64,000 nucleotides of DNA. Source: Orobanche coerulescens. Taxonomy: Eukaryota > Streptophyta > Magnoliopsida > Lamiales > Orobanchaceae. A model generated the notes under the pieces. It ran no database searches. It was not told where the DNA came from and worked only from the letters and a program-made list of their open reading frames with translations. Where the stretch lies: assembly GCA_033398695.1 (NCBI GenBank), contig CM065805.1, positions 73,066,762-73,130,761 on the forward strand. The letters are read 5' to 3'. Within the stretch, counting starts at the first letter, position 1. Every line of letters starts with the position of its first letter. Shown in pieces: positions 1 to 10,223 of this stretch. The position numbers were made by a program, and so were the translations under genes.

Positions 1-2
1 TC

Positions 3-1427
3 GACGACGTCGGGGAAAAACAGGAGAATGACCCAATGCTTGTCCAAATGAAGGCGGACGTGGAGAAAGGGAAAGCCCCTGGTTTTATGATCCACGAGGA
101 TGGCATTTTGAAATTTCAAGGTAGGATTTGTGTTCCGAATAACTCAGAGCTGAGACAGAGAATACTCCGAGAAGCCCATGTTACACCTTACTCGATCCAT
201 CCTGGGACGAGTAAAATGTACAAGGATCTTAAAAGGAGTTTTTGGTGGAATAATATGAAGAGAGATGTCACTGAGTTTATGTCAAGGTGTTTGACATGTC
301 AACAAGTCAAAATTGAGCATCAACGGCCGGCCGGGCTGTTGAAACCTCTCCCTATTCCCGAATGGAAATGGGAGGATATTACCATGGATTTCATCACCGG
401 GATGCCGAGGACTAAGTCGGGGATGAATATGATTTGGGTTGTTGTTGACCGGTTAACTAAGTCGGCACATTTTCCTGGCATTAAGGACACGTGGGGACCG
501 GAGCGATTGTCCCGGATTTTTATATCGGAGATTGTGAGATTACACGGTACGCCAAAGTATATTGTTTCCAATCGTGACGGCCGATTCGTGTCGCATTTTT
601 GGAAGGCGGTCCATCAAGCCTTGGGCACCGAATTGAGGTTGAGTACTTCCTTCCACACACAGTCTGACGGTCAGACTGAGCGGACGATCCAGACATTGGA
701 AGATATGCTGAGGGCGTGTGCCCTGGATTGGAGTACCGATTGGGAAATACACCTATCTTTGATCGAGTTCACTTACAATAATAGCTCGCACGCATCGATC
801 AAGATGGCACCTTTTGAGGCATTGTATGGTAGGCGGTGTAGATCCCCACTTTGTTGGGATGAAGCTTCAGATTTGGTCGGGACGGAACCCGATATGTTGA
901 TGGAAACCAAAGAAAAGATTTCCATCATCCGAGACCGACTGTTAACCGCTCAGAGTCGACAAAAATCCTATGCTGACAATCGTCGTTGGCCCTTGGAATT
1001 TGATGTGGGTGATCATGTCCTACTCAAAGTATCACCGATTAGAGGAGTCTTCAGGTTCGGAAAAAGGGGCAAACTTAGTCCGAGATATATTGGACCTTTT
1101 GAGATTCTCGACAGAATTGGGGAACTGGCCTATCGATTGGCTTTACCTCCAGCCCTTAGCCATGTTCACAGTGTGATCCATCTTTCCCAACTGAGGAGGT
1201 ACATCCCTGACCTGAGTCATATCATTGATTACGGGGACATCGAGATCGCAGAGGATGTCACATTTGAAGAGAAGCCAGTGAAAGTACTAGAGCATCGAGT
1301 AAAACAACTCCGGCATAAAACCATACCGTTGGTTAAAGTTCAGTGGTCACGACACGGAGTTGAGGAAGCGACGTGGGAAACCGAAGAGAGCATGCGCACT
1401 AGATACCCAGAGTTATTCATTTCTTAA
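3..1427 (+). CDS. Gypsy pol, integrase plus chromodomain (partial)
   Basis: This open frame enters from outside the window, so its start is not seen; the first Met is at 36. Counting from that Met, the zinc-binding HHCC residues are H48, H55, C85 and C88, and the DDE catalytic triad is D118, D181 and E215. The GPY/F-like region (motif [16 protein letters not shown]) follows, and a chromodomain occupies about residues 413-463. Integrase joins the element cDNA to host DNA, and the chromodomain is thought to guide insertion to particular chromatin. No stop interrupts the frame. A small change, SNRDGR where SDRDGR is usual, leaves the catalytic Asp intact. The stop lies 35 bases before the LTR, as in other Tekay elements. 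Confidence 0.92.
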   Translation, partial: DDVGEKQENDPMLVQMKADVEKGKAPGFMIHEDGILKFQGRICVPNNSELRQRILREAHVTPYSIHPGTSKMYKDLKRSFWWNNMKRDVTEFMSRCLTCQQVKIEHQRPAGLLKPLPIPEWKWEDITMDFITGMPRTKSGMNMIWVVVDRLTKSAHFPGIKDTWGPERLSRIFISEIVRLHGTPKYIVSNRDGRFVSHFWKAVHQALGTELRLSTSFHTQSDGQTERTIQTLEDMLRACALDWSTDWEIHLSLIEFTYNNSSHASIKMAPFEALYGRRCRSPLCWDEASDLVGTEPDMLMETKEKISIIRDRLLTAQSRQKSYADNRRWPLEFDVGDHVLLKVSPIRGVFRFGKRGKLSPRYIGPFEILDRIGELAYRLALPPALSHVHSVIHLSQLRRYIPDLSHIIDYGDIEIAEDVTFEEKPVKVLEHRVKQLRHKTIPLVKVQWSRHGVEEATWETEESMRTRYPELFIS

Positions 1428-1445
1428 GTTTCGGGACGAAACTTC

Positions 1446-1462
1446 ATTTTAGAGGGGGAGGA
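1446..1462 (+). promoter_or_regulatory. Polypurine tract of G1
   Basis: A purine run, AGAGGGGGAGGA, lies directly before the TGTAATACCC start of the LTR. It is the expected primer site for plus-strand DNA synthesis. The upstream block TTTCGGGACGAAACT recurs beside the LTRs of G4 and G7, which ties the three elements to one clade. Confidence 0.85.
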
Positions 1463-1642
1463 TGTAATACCCGTACTTTTTGTAAATCTTCTACTCTTGT
1501 GCTTTGTAATTTTATGCTCGTATAAGTGTTTGGTAAGCTTATATTGATCTTGGAACTCTTGTCAATTGGATTTACCCCTTTTCTTGTTCGGATCGTACTG
1601 TTTCGGATCCTTGATGCGATTATACTACCTTCGTGTAATGGG

Positions 1643-2055
1643 TAGCGCACGCTACGCACACCTTGTAGCGCACGCTAATTTAGTGAGGGTAGCGCCGTTA
1701 TCCATTATAATTAGCGCACGCTACTAATGTATTGAGGCGGACAGTCCGGTAGCTCTTTGGGTGGAAAAAATTCTAGCGTCGCTAGGTGTGACTAATAGCG
1801 TACGCTAGATTTTGGTGGTAGCGCACGCTACGTTACTAGAGTAACGTGGGCTAAAGAGAGAAGGGCTGGGGACGGTAGGTTACGGGTGACCGCGACTGCA
1901 GTAGCGCACGCTATTAGAAATAATTAGCGCACGCTAATTGAAGTCACTAGCGCACGCTATGGGCGGGTGTTAGCGTGCGCTAACGGAGTGGCAGACTCTT
2001 TGGATTGCACTGGTGAGTCCGATAGCGCGCTATTCTTAATGGCTAGCGCACGCTA
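1643..2055 (+). repeat. Phased palindrome array, TAGCGCACGCTA core, three tetrads and a pair
   Basis: Twelve-base near-palindromes begin at 1643, 1666, 1690 and 1712; 1774, 1796, 1819 and 1842; 1902, 1924, 1948 and 1971; then 2023 and 2044. Steps within a group are 21-24 bp, and gaps between groups are 52-62 bp. The TATA box follows 24 bp after the last motif start. The motif at 1971 is in the opposite polarity (TG centre), and the one at 1842 is strongly decayed. Confidence 0.9.
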
Positions 2056-2067
2056 GTCCCTATTTAG

Positions 2068-2075
2068 TATAAATA
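2068..2075 (+). promoter_or_regulatory. LTR TATA box of G1
   Basis: TATAAATA lies 24 bp downstream of the last palindrome start. It is followed by a GGACA stretch and a CT-rich leader. The same TATAAATAGGACA string occurs in both LTRs of G4, so this is very likely the Pol II promoter of the element. Confidence 0.82.
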
Positions 2076-2248
2076 GGACATTTCCGTTCCCAAATCGTCA
2101 TTTCTTCCTACCTTCACCTCCTTGGGCGATTCTAGGCGATTCCGGGCGATTTGTGAGGAGTTCTTCGAGCTGCAATTATCTAGCAACATCTTTGAGTTTC
2201 TAGTTCGGATTTATCAACGTTTAATCCTCTCCGCCGCTCCAAATCAAG

Positions 2249-2987
2249 GTAAAATTCTCACAACCCTAGATTTTCGGGATTTGGGGATTTTCCATCCGAT
2301 TTCTTCGATCCAGCTTGTTGTTATGTTAGAATATATCGATTACGAGTTATCTACCTTGGATACATGTTTTCCTATGGATTTAATTGTGTATTTCTGGAGT
2401 TCTTGAGTGTTTGGGATATTTGACTTGCGATTCACTATCCAAGAGAATTATTCCCGGAACACATGTATCGGGGTAGTAAATTCGGGTGATTCCACCTTAT
2501 TTTCAAGCCAATGGGGTTTTGATAATTGAATTACGAACTTGTCTAGGTTCGGAGTTGTTGAATCCTTCGATCTTGGTACCTTGTCGTTTGTACCCTCTCC
2601 TCTCGTTTCCAGACAAGTGATTCTTGTGAAAGTTATGTTCTTAAATGTAAAAAGTAATGCATGTGATTGTGAGAGTTGCTTTCGTTCACTCCGAGAGGAC
2701 CCGACGGGGTCGAGGAGGGTTCCGCTTATGTTGGTTCCGTGAACATTTGGGTTAGCCACTCCGAGATGATCCGACGGGGTCGAGGAGGGATTCGCGCATT
2801 GTCGAGTCCACGATTAATCAAGAGATATCATCATTTCCAAATATGTTTGGATAATTGTATTTTCCAGAAAATCATTATCATGGCTTTGAATTGGTGCATA
2901 TGCTTTTATGTATAAGACTTGACATTTCACTTGTAATACTTTCCCTAACCCCTCTCGTATGGGGAAAATTACTTTTGTGTTTTTCAG
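2249..2987 (+). other. Predicted 5'-leader intron within the G1 LTR
   Basis: The putative donor AATCAAG|GTAAAATTC is at 2249, and the acceptor GTGTTTTTCAG|GTCC ends at 2987. The body is T-rich, as plant introns are. Equivalent donors follow the TATA box in G4 (CTAAG|GTAATAATC near 10986 and 18630). Splicing is inferred from these sites only. Confidence 0.5.
2687..2797 (+). repeat. Short tandem duplication inside the G1 LTR
   Basis: A block beginning CACTCCGAGA and containing CCGACGGGGTCGAGGAGGG occurs twice, at about 2688 and 2758, a period of about 70 bp. A related block on the opposite strand near 50685-50715 in G7 suggests an old shared feature of this clade. No function is apparent. Confidence 0.7.
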
Positions 2988-3410
2988 GTCCTAAGGAACC
3001 TTACGAGCGAGCGCTGGGACGATACGATGAGGATGGCGAGGCGTGATACTGTGGCTAGTTGTGTTCTACTTTGTTTGGTCGTTGTTCTCTTCGGTCCATT
3101 TTATCCTTGTAATAATAAGTGGTACTCGAGTACTTTAGGAAAGTCCTTTTCCATTGTCGTACAACTTCTTGTATTTCTTCATGGTATTGTTTGTCCGTGG
3201 TCGAACTTCCTTGGTTGTATCGAGTTTATTGATTCCCAAGTGGATTTTATTAAATTTAATACGTTGGGAGCGAGATAAGCCTAGTGAATCCCAAGTCGGG
3301 ATTTACGGCGCTGTGATATTCTCCGAATATCTCGGGGGGGGTGTTACATAAACAACCAATCACACAAGGAAAAGCACAAAAAGATGGCCGAACCCTAACT
3401 GTTCTCGTCG

Positions 3411-3578
3411 TAACGTACGTTACACACATACGTAACGTACGTTACGTCTGCACGTTAGCGCACGTAAGCTACAAGGATTAGTGCACGCTAAGCATGCATT
3501 GGACAGTTCTTCTCAGTTTAGACGACTGCCTTACCTGAGGGTATAACGTACGTAATGCATAGAGCTTAACGTACGTTA
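3411..3578 (-). repeat. Palindrome tetrad and pair, ACGTACGT and TAGCGCACGCTA cores mixed
   Basis: Motifs begin at 3411, 3433, 3456 and 3479, and then at 3544 and 3567. Steps are 22-23 bp, with a gap of 65 bp. The first two are TAACGTACGTTA and the next two are TAGCGCACGTAA and TAGTGCACGCTA, so one tetrad mixes two cores. Confidence 0.85.
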
Positions 3579-4199
3579 TATTCACACATATCTCACTCAT
3601 GTGAATCAGAATAACCCTATGGTGTTGATGTTTACGAATTCCCGGTTAATCCTCCCATCATAAGACTCACTCCAAATATTGATTATAGATCCTCAAAGGT
3701 AGTTCGGAAAATCTGAGGTTGTTACCAACATTAAGTCTATGATCATTATGGAAACACCATACAATATGGTTTATTAATCTCAGAATTTTACCTTACTTGA
3801 TTATCATAACAAGAGTCGGACTATAACGTTCTTAACTCGGGTAACTAAAGCATGAACATTCCAACTTCCAAAAACATGGTGTTCGGATAAAAATCATCTA
3901 TGGAGCTTAATAATCCCGGTGGTATGTTCATAACATCCTTAAGAACACGAATTCAAGGTTGAGGCAGCATTAACATACCTTAATATGAAAGAAACGCAGA
4001 GACAAGAGGTAGCATCCAACTTCGATTGCTTGAATGTCAATCCAAGATGTTTTGTAACTTAAATGACCGAGTCTACGTGTTCTATATGTGTTTTAGAGGG
4101 CTGGAGACCCTCTAGAAATGGAGGAAAACGAATTACAAGTGAAAGGGACGAAGAGAAATGAAATGGTGTGTTGTCCATATATATATAATATTTTGAAAT

Positions 4200-4579
4200 T
4201 TACGTACGTTAGCCTTAGCCATTTACGTACGTAATCGACTTAGCGCACGCTACCCTTCGATCTTAGCGTACGCTATCGTTCACTGATAGCTTACTGTCTC
4301 GTTCTGTACTAGCTTACGTACGTTACTCCCTATGCATTACGTACGTAAGCTACACACATTAGCGTACGCTAGTTACAAACCTTAGCATACGTTAACACCC
4401 GTTGACCCTAAAACTGTCCAGGTTCATCCGCGGGAATCTTTCCGAGCCCCACCACCAGCCGTCTATGTGCTAGCCAGCATGTTCAATAATTGACCTCCTT
4501 ACGTACGCTACGTCTAGCTCGTAGCGTACGCTATTTCCGGTTCGTAACGTACGTTACGCTTACCTGTTAGCGTGCGTTA
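4200..4579 (-). repeat. Phased palindrome array of three tetrads in G2
   Basis: Motif starts are 4200, 4223, 4241 and 4264; 4314, 4337, 4360 and 4383; and 4499, 4522, 4545 and 4568. Eight of the nine steps within groups are 23 bp; the exception is 18 bp (4223 to 4241). Cores alternate between TTACGTACGTAA, TAGCGTACGCTA and TAGCGCACGCTA. The minus-strand TATA-like run lies just left of 4200. Confidence 0.88.
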
Positions 4580-4735
4580 CGACGTAGTTGCATGTGAAGG
4601 ATTAAAGGTTGATATTATCATGCATGAGGATACGAATACGGAAACGGTCGTACTTCGATTATTGATAGCACCATTTCAGGTAATATAGGGTTCAAATACA
4701 GATGAAAATACCCAACAATTTATCCGGATATTACA

Positions 4736-6495
4736 GGTGGCTCGGGTAGAAATATCTCTTTGGAAGAGCATAATGAAACTCCTAAGGAGACATCTGATCA
4801 GGGATCAAGAACCGAACCTATTGTAACACAACCTCCACTTCGAAGGTCTGATAGGGTATCTCACTTACCTGAGAGGTATGGCTATACACATGTCGAGGCG
4901 GGTCTCCACGACACACGATAGCGATGAAAACGACCTGTCACCTATGACCAAGCGATAGTGGATGTAGACTCGATAAATGGCAAGAAGCAATGGAAGTGAG
5001 ATAGACTCGATGCATACCAATCAGTCTGGACTCTAGTAGATCTTCCAAGCGGCATGAGGACTATTGGAAATAAATGGATCTATAAGAAAAGAGGCGATGG
5101 GGATGGCAAGGTTGATGCCTATAAGGCCAGGCTTGTGGCAAAGGGTTATACCCAAAGGGAAGGAATCGATTATCATGATACCTTCTCGCCCGTAGCTATG
5201 ATAAAGTCGATTCGCATGATGCTTGCCATTGCTGCCTATTATGATTATGAAATATGGCAAATGGATGTCAAAACGGCTTTTCTAAATGGATACCTCGAGG
5301 AGGAAATCTATATGGAACAGCCTAAAGGTTTTGTGTCCAAAGCTAATATTCATAAAGTGTGTAAGCTGCAACGAGCCATTTATGGTCTGAAGCAAGCTTC
5401 TCGGAGTTGGAACCTTCAATTTGACGAATCAGTTAAGGACTTTGACTTCGAACGAAATGAGGAGGAACCGTTTGTTTACAAAAAGATCAATGGGAGCAAC
5501 ATTGCGTTCTTAGTACTATATGTAGATGATATTCTACTTATAGGAAATAACATAGCAATGCTCAGCACTGTGAAAGCTTGGCTTTCTAAAACGTTCTCCA
5601 TGAAAGACTTGGGAGAAGCTTCCTATATTCTAGGGATCCGTCTTTACAGAGATAGACCGCGAAGAATGATAGGACTTTCCCAAGCCCTTTATATCGATAA
5701 AATCCTGAGAAGATTCAAGATGGATGAATCTAAAAGAGGGTTCCTTCCCATGCGACATGGAATTCATCTCACCACGAAAATGTGTCCTCAAAGTTAGGAA
5801 GACAAGAGAGAGATGAGTAAGGTACCCTATGCCTCGGCAGTGGGTAGCCTCATGTACGCTATGTTGTGTACGAGACCAGACTTAGCCTACTGTTGTGAGT
5901 ATGGTAAGTCGATTTCAAGAAAACCGGGAAGAGAACATTGGGTAGTAAAGAACATTATTAAGTACTTAAGAAGAACTAGAGATTTAGTTCTTACTTATGG
6001 TGGTGGAAGGCGAAGGTGATTGGATTCACCGATTCTGATTTTCAAGGAGACAATGACGACTCTAAGTCGACATCTGGGTATTTATTTACTCTCAATGGAG
6101 GAGCAGCATCTTGGAGAAGCTCCAAGCAAACCGCTACTGCAGATTCCACCTGCCAAGTAGAGTATCAAGCTGCCTCAGAGGCTAGCAAAGAAGCATTTTG
6201 GATGCAGAAGTTTATACAAGAACTTCAAGTGGTGCCTAACGCGGAGTTGCCTACATCACTATTCTGTGATAATGATGGAGCTGTCGCCCAAGCCAAGGAG
6301 CCGAGGGCTCACCACAACACCAAGCATATAGAGAGAAAGTACCACATCGTTCGAGAGATGGTGGAAAAAGGATATGTTTCATTGGAAAGAGTAGACTCAG
6401 AAGACAATGTCTCTGACCCGCTGACTAAGCCATTATCTCAGGCCGTCTTGGAAAGACATCTGAAGAACATGGGTATTGGATATCATGATGTGTAG
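4736..6495 (+). pseudogene. Copia pol remnant: linker, reverse transcriptase, RNase H
   Basis: The order of domains is the integrase-RT linker (LPERYGY motif near 4870), RT (best frame 5054-5797) and RNase H (6016-6495). The RT retains the YVDD catalytic motif near 5520 and the QMDVKTAFLNG block. RNase H keeps the Asp of TDSDFQGD, the Glu of CQVEYQA and the Asp of FCDNDGA. Breaks include small deletions between 4915 and 5040, a stop near 5796 and a frameshift near 5890-6016. RT copies the element RNA and RNase H removes the template. The downstream signature MSKVPYASAVGSLMYAM is typical of many plant copia elements; I do not assign the lineage. Confidence 0.88.
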
Positions 6496-6505
6496 CATTG
6501 AGTGC

Positions 6506-6516
6506 AAGTGGGAGAT
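6506..6516 (+). promoter_or_regulatory. Polypurine tract of C1
   Basis: AAGTGGGAGA sits directly before the LTR start. The identical string is found before the C6 LTR at 43971, which supports both as plus-strand primer sites. Confidence 0.82.
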
Positions 6517-7512
6517 TGTTAGGAATATGGCCTCGAATGCCACTCAGGGGATGAGAGAGTAGGGGCATTGTACTTGTAATTATGGAATAAATAATAAAAA
6601 GGCAATTCGATTCATTCACTGTTTATTGTATTTCAATTGCATTCTTGACTTGGTAAACATTGAAGTGAAGTCCATGTAAATAAACTGAACATTCCATTCT
6701 CATTATGGGATAAGAGAGAATGTACTGAAAGTGTTTAAAGTTTATTTACGAAAATCGTTCGCAAGTCAATAAACTTAAATGGGCATTAAGTTTTAATAAG
6801 ACTTGTATAACTGATGCTAGGACGTGTGCACGTCTTGATAGCATAGTTATAAAGTATATTGGTGGGACCAGTATACTCGAACACGACTCATACTCGATTC
6901 AGTCACACGGTATTCACTTTCGAAGAGTCGATGACGAATCAAAAGGTTGTGATAGTGTATGTGGACCTTTGACTTGAGGATTGATGAAGATGTGCTGTGA
7001 CGTTTAGTTTGTCATTAGAGTAGTTAGACTCATTTGCTTAATTCTTGAGTCGACCTCGAAGTGCGGACTATACGGGCGGTAGCGATCTTTCTTGTATGCC
7101 AAGAAAGGATTTTATCTCTGTTAGTGAGCGGCGTATGTCCTATACGGTTAGTGGCAAATAAGATCATGAGTCTTTGGCGAAGCATTACGATATAGTCGTA
7201 TTAGATACACTATTAATCGGTCGGTCTTGATTTGCATTAACACATGTATAGAGTCTATTCAATAGTAGGGTTTGACTTTACCGTGACCGAAGACTTGACC
7301 GGACATCGATAAAGGGTCTATCGTATATAGTATTCACGACATAATGGTTACGGAATGATCCCTTCATTCGTTCTCGATCGGGGTTTACGGTGCGGCCCGC
7401 TAAGTGGCTAAGTCTTGCCCGCACTCATTAGTTCCTCCCAATGCCGGGTGAGACGGACCTACGAGTCGCGCATCGGGAGCGTTGACGGATAAATGTGAAT
7501 TTATTATCTCTC

Positions 7513-7520
7513 TATAAATA
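7513..7520 (+). promoter_or_regulatory. Copia LTR TATA box
   Basis: TATAAATA is preceded by ATCTCTC and followed by an AT-rich stretch. The matching copy in the 44444/63099 LTR reads CTCTATTAATTTTAG near 63131 and is degraded; the minus-strand copy near 38500 reads ATATTCATAAAGAGAG. Confidence 0.6.
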
Positions 7521-7738
7521 TTAGATATTGGATATCTAATTATGATTTATTAGATAAATCAAAATAGCGGTCTTATGAATTAAAATTAAGTTCTGGGTGA
7601 TTAATTTAATTCATAAATTATATTTCTTAGAGAAATATATTTGTATTTGATATTATTAATTAATTAGATTAATTAATTAATATAAATACATTGGTGATTA
7701 AGCGGAGTGTATTTAACGAGTCGTTTGTGAGCGTCGGT

Positions 7739-7761
7739 ACGAGCCGAGTGACTCGGCTCGT
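7739..7761 (+). repeat. Conserved inverted repeat in the copia LTR
   Basis: Arms CGAGCCGAGT and ACTCGGCTCG flank a single G, with one further A/T pair outside. The site lies about 225 bp downstream of the TATA box, so it should be transcribed and could fold as a hairpin. Related copies are at about 21984-22004 (minus-strand LTR) and 63368-63389, each with an arm mismatch or two. Confidence 0.8.
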
Positions 7762-8389
7762 TTTCTAGGAAACTTCCACCATGGGCCGCCCTCCCTCTCC
7801 TCACATCACATGGAATCATTTCCATGCATGTGTATGTGTTAGTTGTATTTTTGTTATTATGTGTTGACATTTTATCTCAATTATATGATTTGTATTATAT
7901 GTTTGAGATAATATAAAAACAACATATTATAACAACTACTACACACACACACACTTGAAAAAGTGAGAACTTCTTGGCAAATTGAGAGCTGCCTGCCGAG
8001 AGTATTAAGTGAGGAAGGGAGAGATTTTTTTTTTTCAATTTTCATCTTAGAGGTGAAAGGAATTCAAAAAAAAAAAATTAGAGAGAAAATTCCTATGGTA
8101 ACTTCCTAGCCGTGTTCTTGGAGAACGAAGTTACGTCGAATTTTCCGGGCAACTTCCGACGCGTGTGAAGTAGAGGCTTCGAATTTTCGGTGCTTGGAAC
8201 GAAGGGATTTCGTGTTCGGGATGGGATTGTGATCATCGTCTACACTTTACGAAGATTTATTTCAAAGGCTTCAAGGGTATGAATCTTTATCTTTGTATTT
8301 TTTTTCGTATATACGTTACTTGATCGATCCTGTTTGGGATTCGTATTTATTTCCGCTGCGTATTTCGTTTTATTTTCGGAATCCCAACA

Positions 8390-9931
8390 GATGGTCACCG
8401 TTGGAAGTGGGAAGAGTGTCGAGGCTTCTGATATCGGATCCCTTATGTTGGATTTAGAATCTGGTTTTATTCTTACTTTAGAATATGTACTTGCTTTGCC
8501 CAAGGGGCACAAGAATATTGTATCAATTCCGGTCATGGACCGAAAGGTATTTCACTTCTTTATTGGAAATGGTTCCTATCGTATTTATTTCAGAAATAAA
8601 TTGGTTGGTACTGCTACATTATTAAATGATTTATACCATTTAAATCTAAAGAATAAAACAACTGTGAACACTATAACTAGGAAGCGTGGTAGGGATGAAA
8701 CGAACCAAGCACTTAAGTGACATCTTAGACTTGGTCATATTGGTCAGACCAAGGTTCATAAAATGGAGAAAGATGGGCTTACGGGTCCATTGGGATCAGA
8801 TCCCTATCCAACTTGTGAATCTTGCCTTCAAGGCAAAATGACTAAGTTACCCTTCGCAGGGACTTTTGAAAGAGCTGCTGAAAAACTTGGATTGATCCAT
8901 ACCGATGTCTGTGGCCCTTTTGAAATGGCACGGGATGGCTTTCAGTATTTCATTACATTCACTGATGACCATACCAGGTATGGATTCGTGTACTTAATGA
9001 AACATAAATCTAAAGCTTTTGATATATTCAAAGAATTTAAAGCCCTAGTTGAAAATTAAACAGGTAATCGTGTTAAAACTCTTAGGTCAGACCAAGGTAG
9101 TGAGTACATGAGTACCGAATTTGATGAGTTCTTAAAAGAACTAGGAATAGTCACAATTCACTCCTCCAGCTACTCCACAATCAAATGGTGTATCATAAAG
9201 AAGGAACCGAACCTTGTTAGACATGGTTCGCTCCATGCTTAACTATACTGATCTACCGATTTATCTGTGGGGTTATGCGCTCCTTACTGCTGTGTATATA
9301 TTGAACAGATGTCCTTCCAAATCCATTCCTAAGACTCCACATGGGATGTGGAGATGTAGGAAACCAAGTCTTAATCACATTAGGATTATTTCGGGATGCT
9401 CTGCTTATGTCAAGAAGTCTAAAGTAGAGAAATTGGAAGCTTGGTCTGTGAAAGGTCGTTTCATAGGATATCCAGGGAATTCCATAGGATATCTATTCTG
9501 CATGCATGAAGATCATAGGATCATCGTTGCTATACAAGCACACTTCCTGGAAGATCAGTTTATTTAGGAAGGAGGGACAGGTAGAAATATTTCTTTGGAA
9601 GAAATAAAAGAAACACCAAATGAGATACCTATGCAAGATATTAGAACCCAACCTTCTGAAATACAAACACAACCTCGCAAGTCTAGTAGAATTTCTCAAT
9701 TACCTGAGAGGTATGGCTATCTGCATCAAGAGGAACTGGGTGTCCATGAGATGACAGAAAGTAGTCAAGAGAATGATCCTTCTACATACGACCAAGCGAT
9801 GGTAGATGTTGACTCAACCAAGTGGCAAGAAGCTATGGAAGCTGAGATAGACTCAATGCATGCTAATCAGGTCTGGACTTTAGTAGATCGTCCTAAAGGC
9901 ATAATGCCTATTGGAAACAAATGGATCTATT
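8390..9931 (+). pseudogene. C2: 5'-truncated copia pol (protease end, integrase, RT start)
   Basis: The first frame (8391-8720) covers the protease end and GAG-pre-integrase region, with the motif LPKGHKNIVSIPV. The integrase follows, with the HHCC zinc site (HLRLGH and CESC, 8718-8828), the first Asp in IHTDVCGPF (near 8900) and the second in LRSDQGSEY (near 9092). The Glu segment is broken by a frameshift near 9180-9200. A later frame (9214-9567) is the integrase C-terminus, ending at an in-frame TAG, and 9595-9931 is the linker and RT start. The upstream gag and downstream RT are lost where C1 and G3 abut it. Confidence 0.86.
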
Positions 9932-10008
9932 GGAGATGGTCCTGACGGCTGAGCAAATGGAAAACTACTCTTGGGAGGAATTCAAGGAAGCATTGTATGA
10001 CAAGTATG
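9932..10008 (+). pseudogene. G3: gypsy gag fragment, left of the G4 insertion
   Basis: About 25 codons read as a gypsy gag core (motif WEEFKEALYDKY). The frame stops at the G4 LTR and resumes after it at 20114 with VPKTW, which shows that G4 inserted here. The preceding sequence switches abruptly from copia RT, so this is a remnant stitched between two other elements. Confidence 0.72.
10004..10008 (+). other. Target site duplication GTATG (left, G4)
   Basis: GTATG directly precedes the 5' LTR, and an exact copy directly follows the 3' LTR at 20109-20113. Together with the resumed gag frame on the far side, this shows G4 is a single intact insertion. Confidence 0.93.
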
Positions 10009-10223
10009 TGTAATACCCGGTTGTAATTCAGTAATTATCATTCAGTATTTATCATTCAGTAATTTCACTCATTAATGATCATTTGTCACTCATATTCAAT
10101 CTTGGTATTCACCGTTCAGAGTAATTGTATCGTGTATCAATCGTCGTTCATCACTAATCTAATTCGAGTTCCGTGCCGTGTTTATCATCATTGTCATTTT
10201 CATTGTGGGTTGTGCGTGAGGAG

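Larger units (their letters stand above)
1..3348 (+). mobile_element. G1: 3' part of a Tekay-like Ty3/gypsy chromovirus
   Basis: The window opens inside the integrase of a gypsy element and runs through a polypurine tract and a complete 3' LTR that begins TGTAATACCCG and ends TGTTACA. The integrase ends in a chromodomain, which is typical of chromoviruses, and its sequence resembles the Tekay/Del clade. The 5' half of the element lies outside the window. The sequence beyond 3348 is a minus-strand LTR of another gypsy, so G1 probably inserted into that LTR; TAAAC at 3349-3353 would be the target duplication, but the partner site cannot be seen. Confidence 0.9.
1463..3348 (+). repeat. 3' LTR of G1 (about 1.89 kb)
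   Basis: The LTR runs from TGTAATACCCG to GGTGTTACA. It holds, in order, a palindrome array (1643-2055), a TATA box (2068), a short leader exon, a likely intron (2249-2987) with strong GT and TTTTTCAG borders, and a downstream exon containing GGTCCTAAGGAACC. The same order of parts is seen in the LTRs of G4, G5 and G6. The sequence from 3050 to 3348 has no recognised motif other than the terminal TGTTACA. Confidence 0.88.
3349..4735 (-). repeat. G2: gypsy LTR fragment on the minus strand
   Basis: The plus-strand right end reads CCGGATATTACA, which is the reverse of a TGTAATATCC LTR start, as in G7. A minus-strand TATA-like run sits at about 4176-4191, with palindrome tetrads on its promoter-distal side (4200-4579) and six more palindromes at 3411-3578. 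No coding sequence is present. The fragment lies between G1 and copia C1, so both ends may have been cut by other insertions. Confidence 0.7.
4736..8389 (+). mobile_element. C1: 3' half of a Ty1/copia element
   Basis: The element begins abruptly after the G2 LTR, at the end of the integrase region, and continues through RT, RNase H, polypurine tract and a full 3' LTR. Gag, protease and most of the integrase are missing. The sequence after the LTR (8390) is the middle of another copia pol gene, so C1 probably inserted there and later lost its 5' half. Confidence 0.88.
6517..8389 (+). repeat. 3' LTR of copia C1 (about 1.87 kb)
   Basis: The LTR starts TGTTAGGAATATG and ends GGAATCCCAACA, giving TGTT...AACA ends. 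A TATA box is at 7513. Downstream are a strong inverted repeat (7739-7761), CA-repeat and T-rich stretches, and a 3' portion ending in TTGGGATTCG and CCAACA. Related LTRs occur at 21374-22181 (minus), 38055-41097 (minus, split), 43982-44443 and 44444-64000 (split). It has no 23-bp palindrome array, unlike the gypsy LTRs here. Confidence 0.88.
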
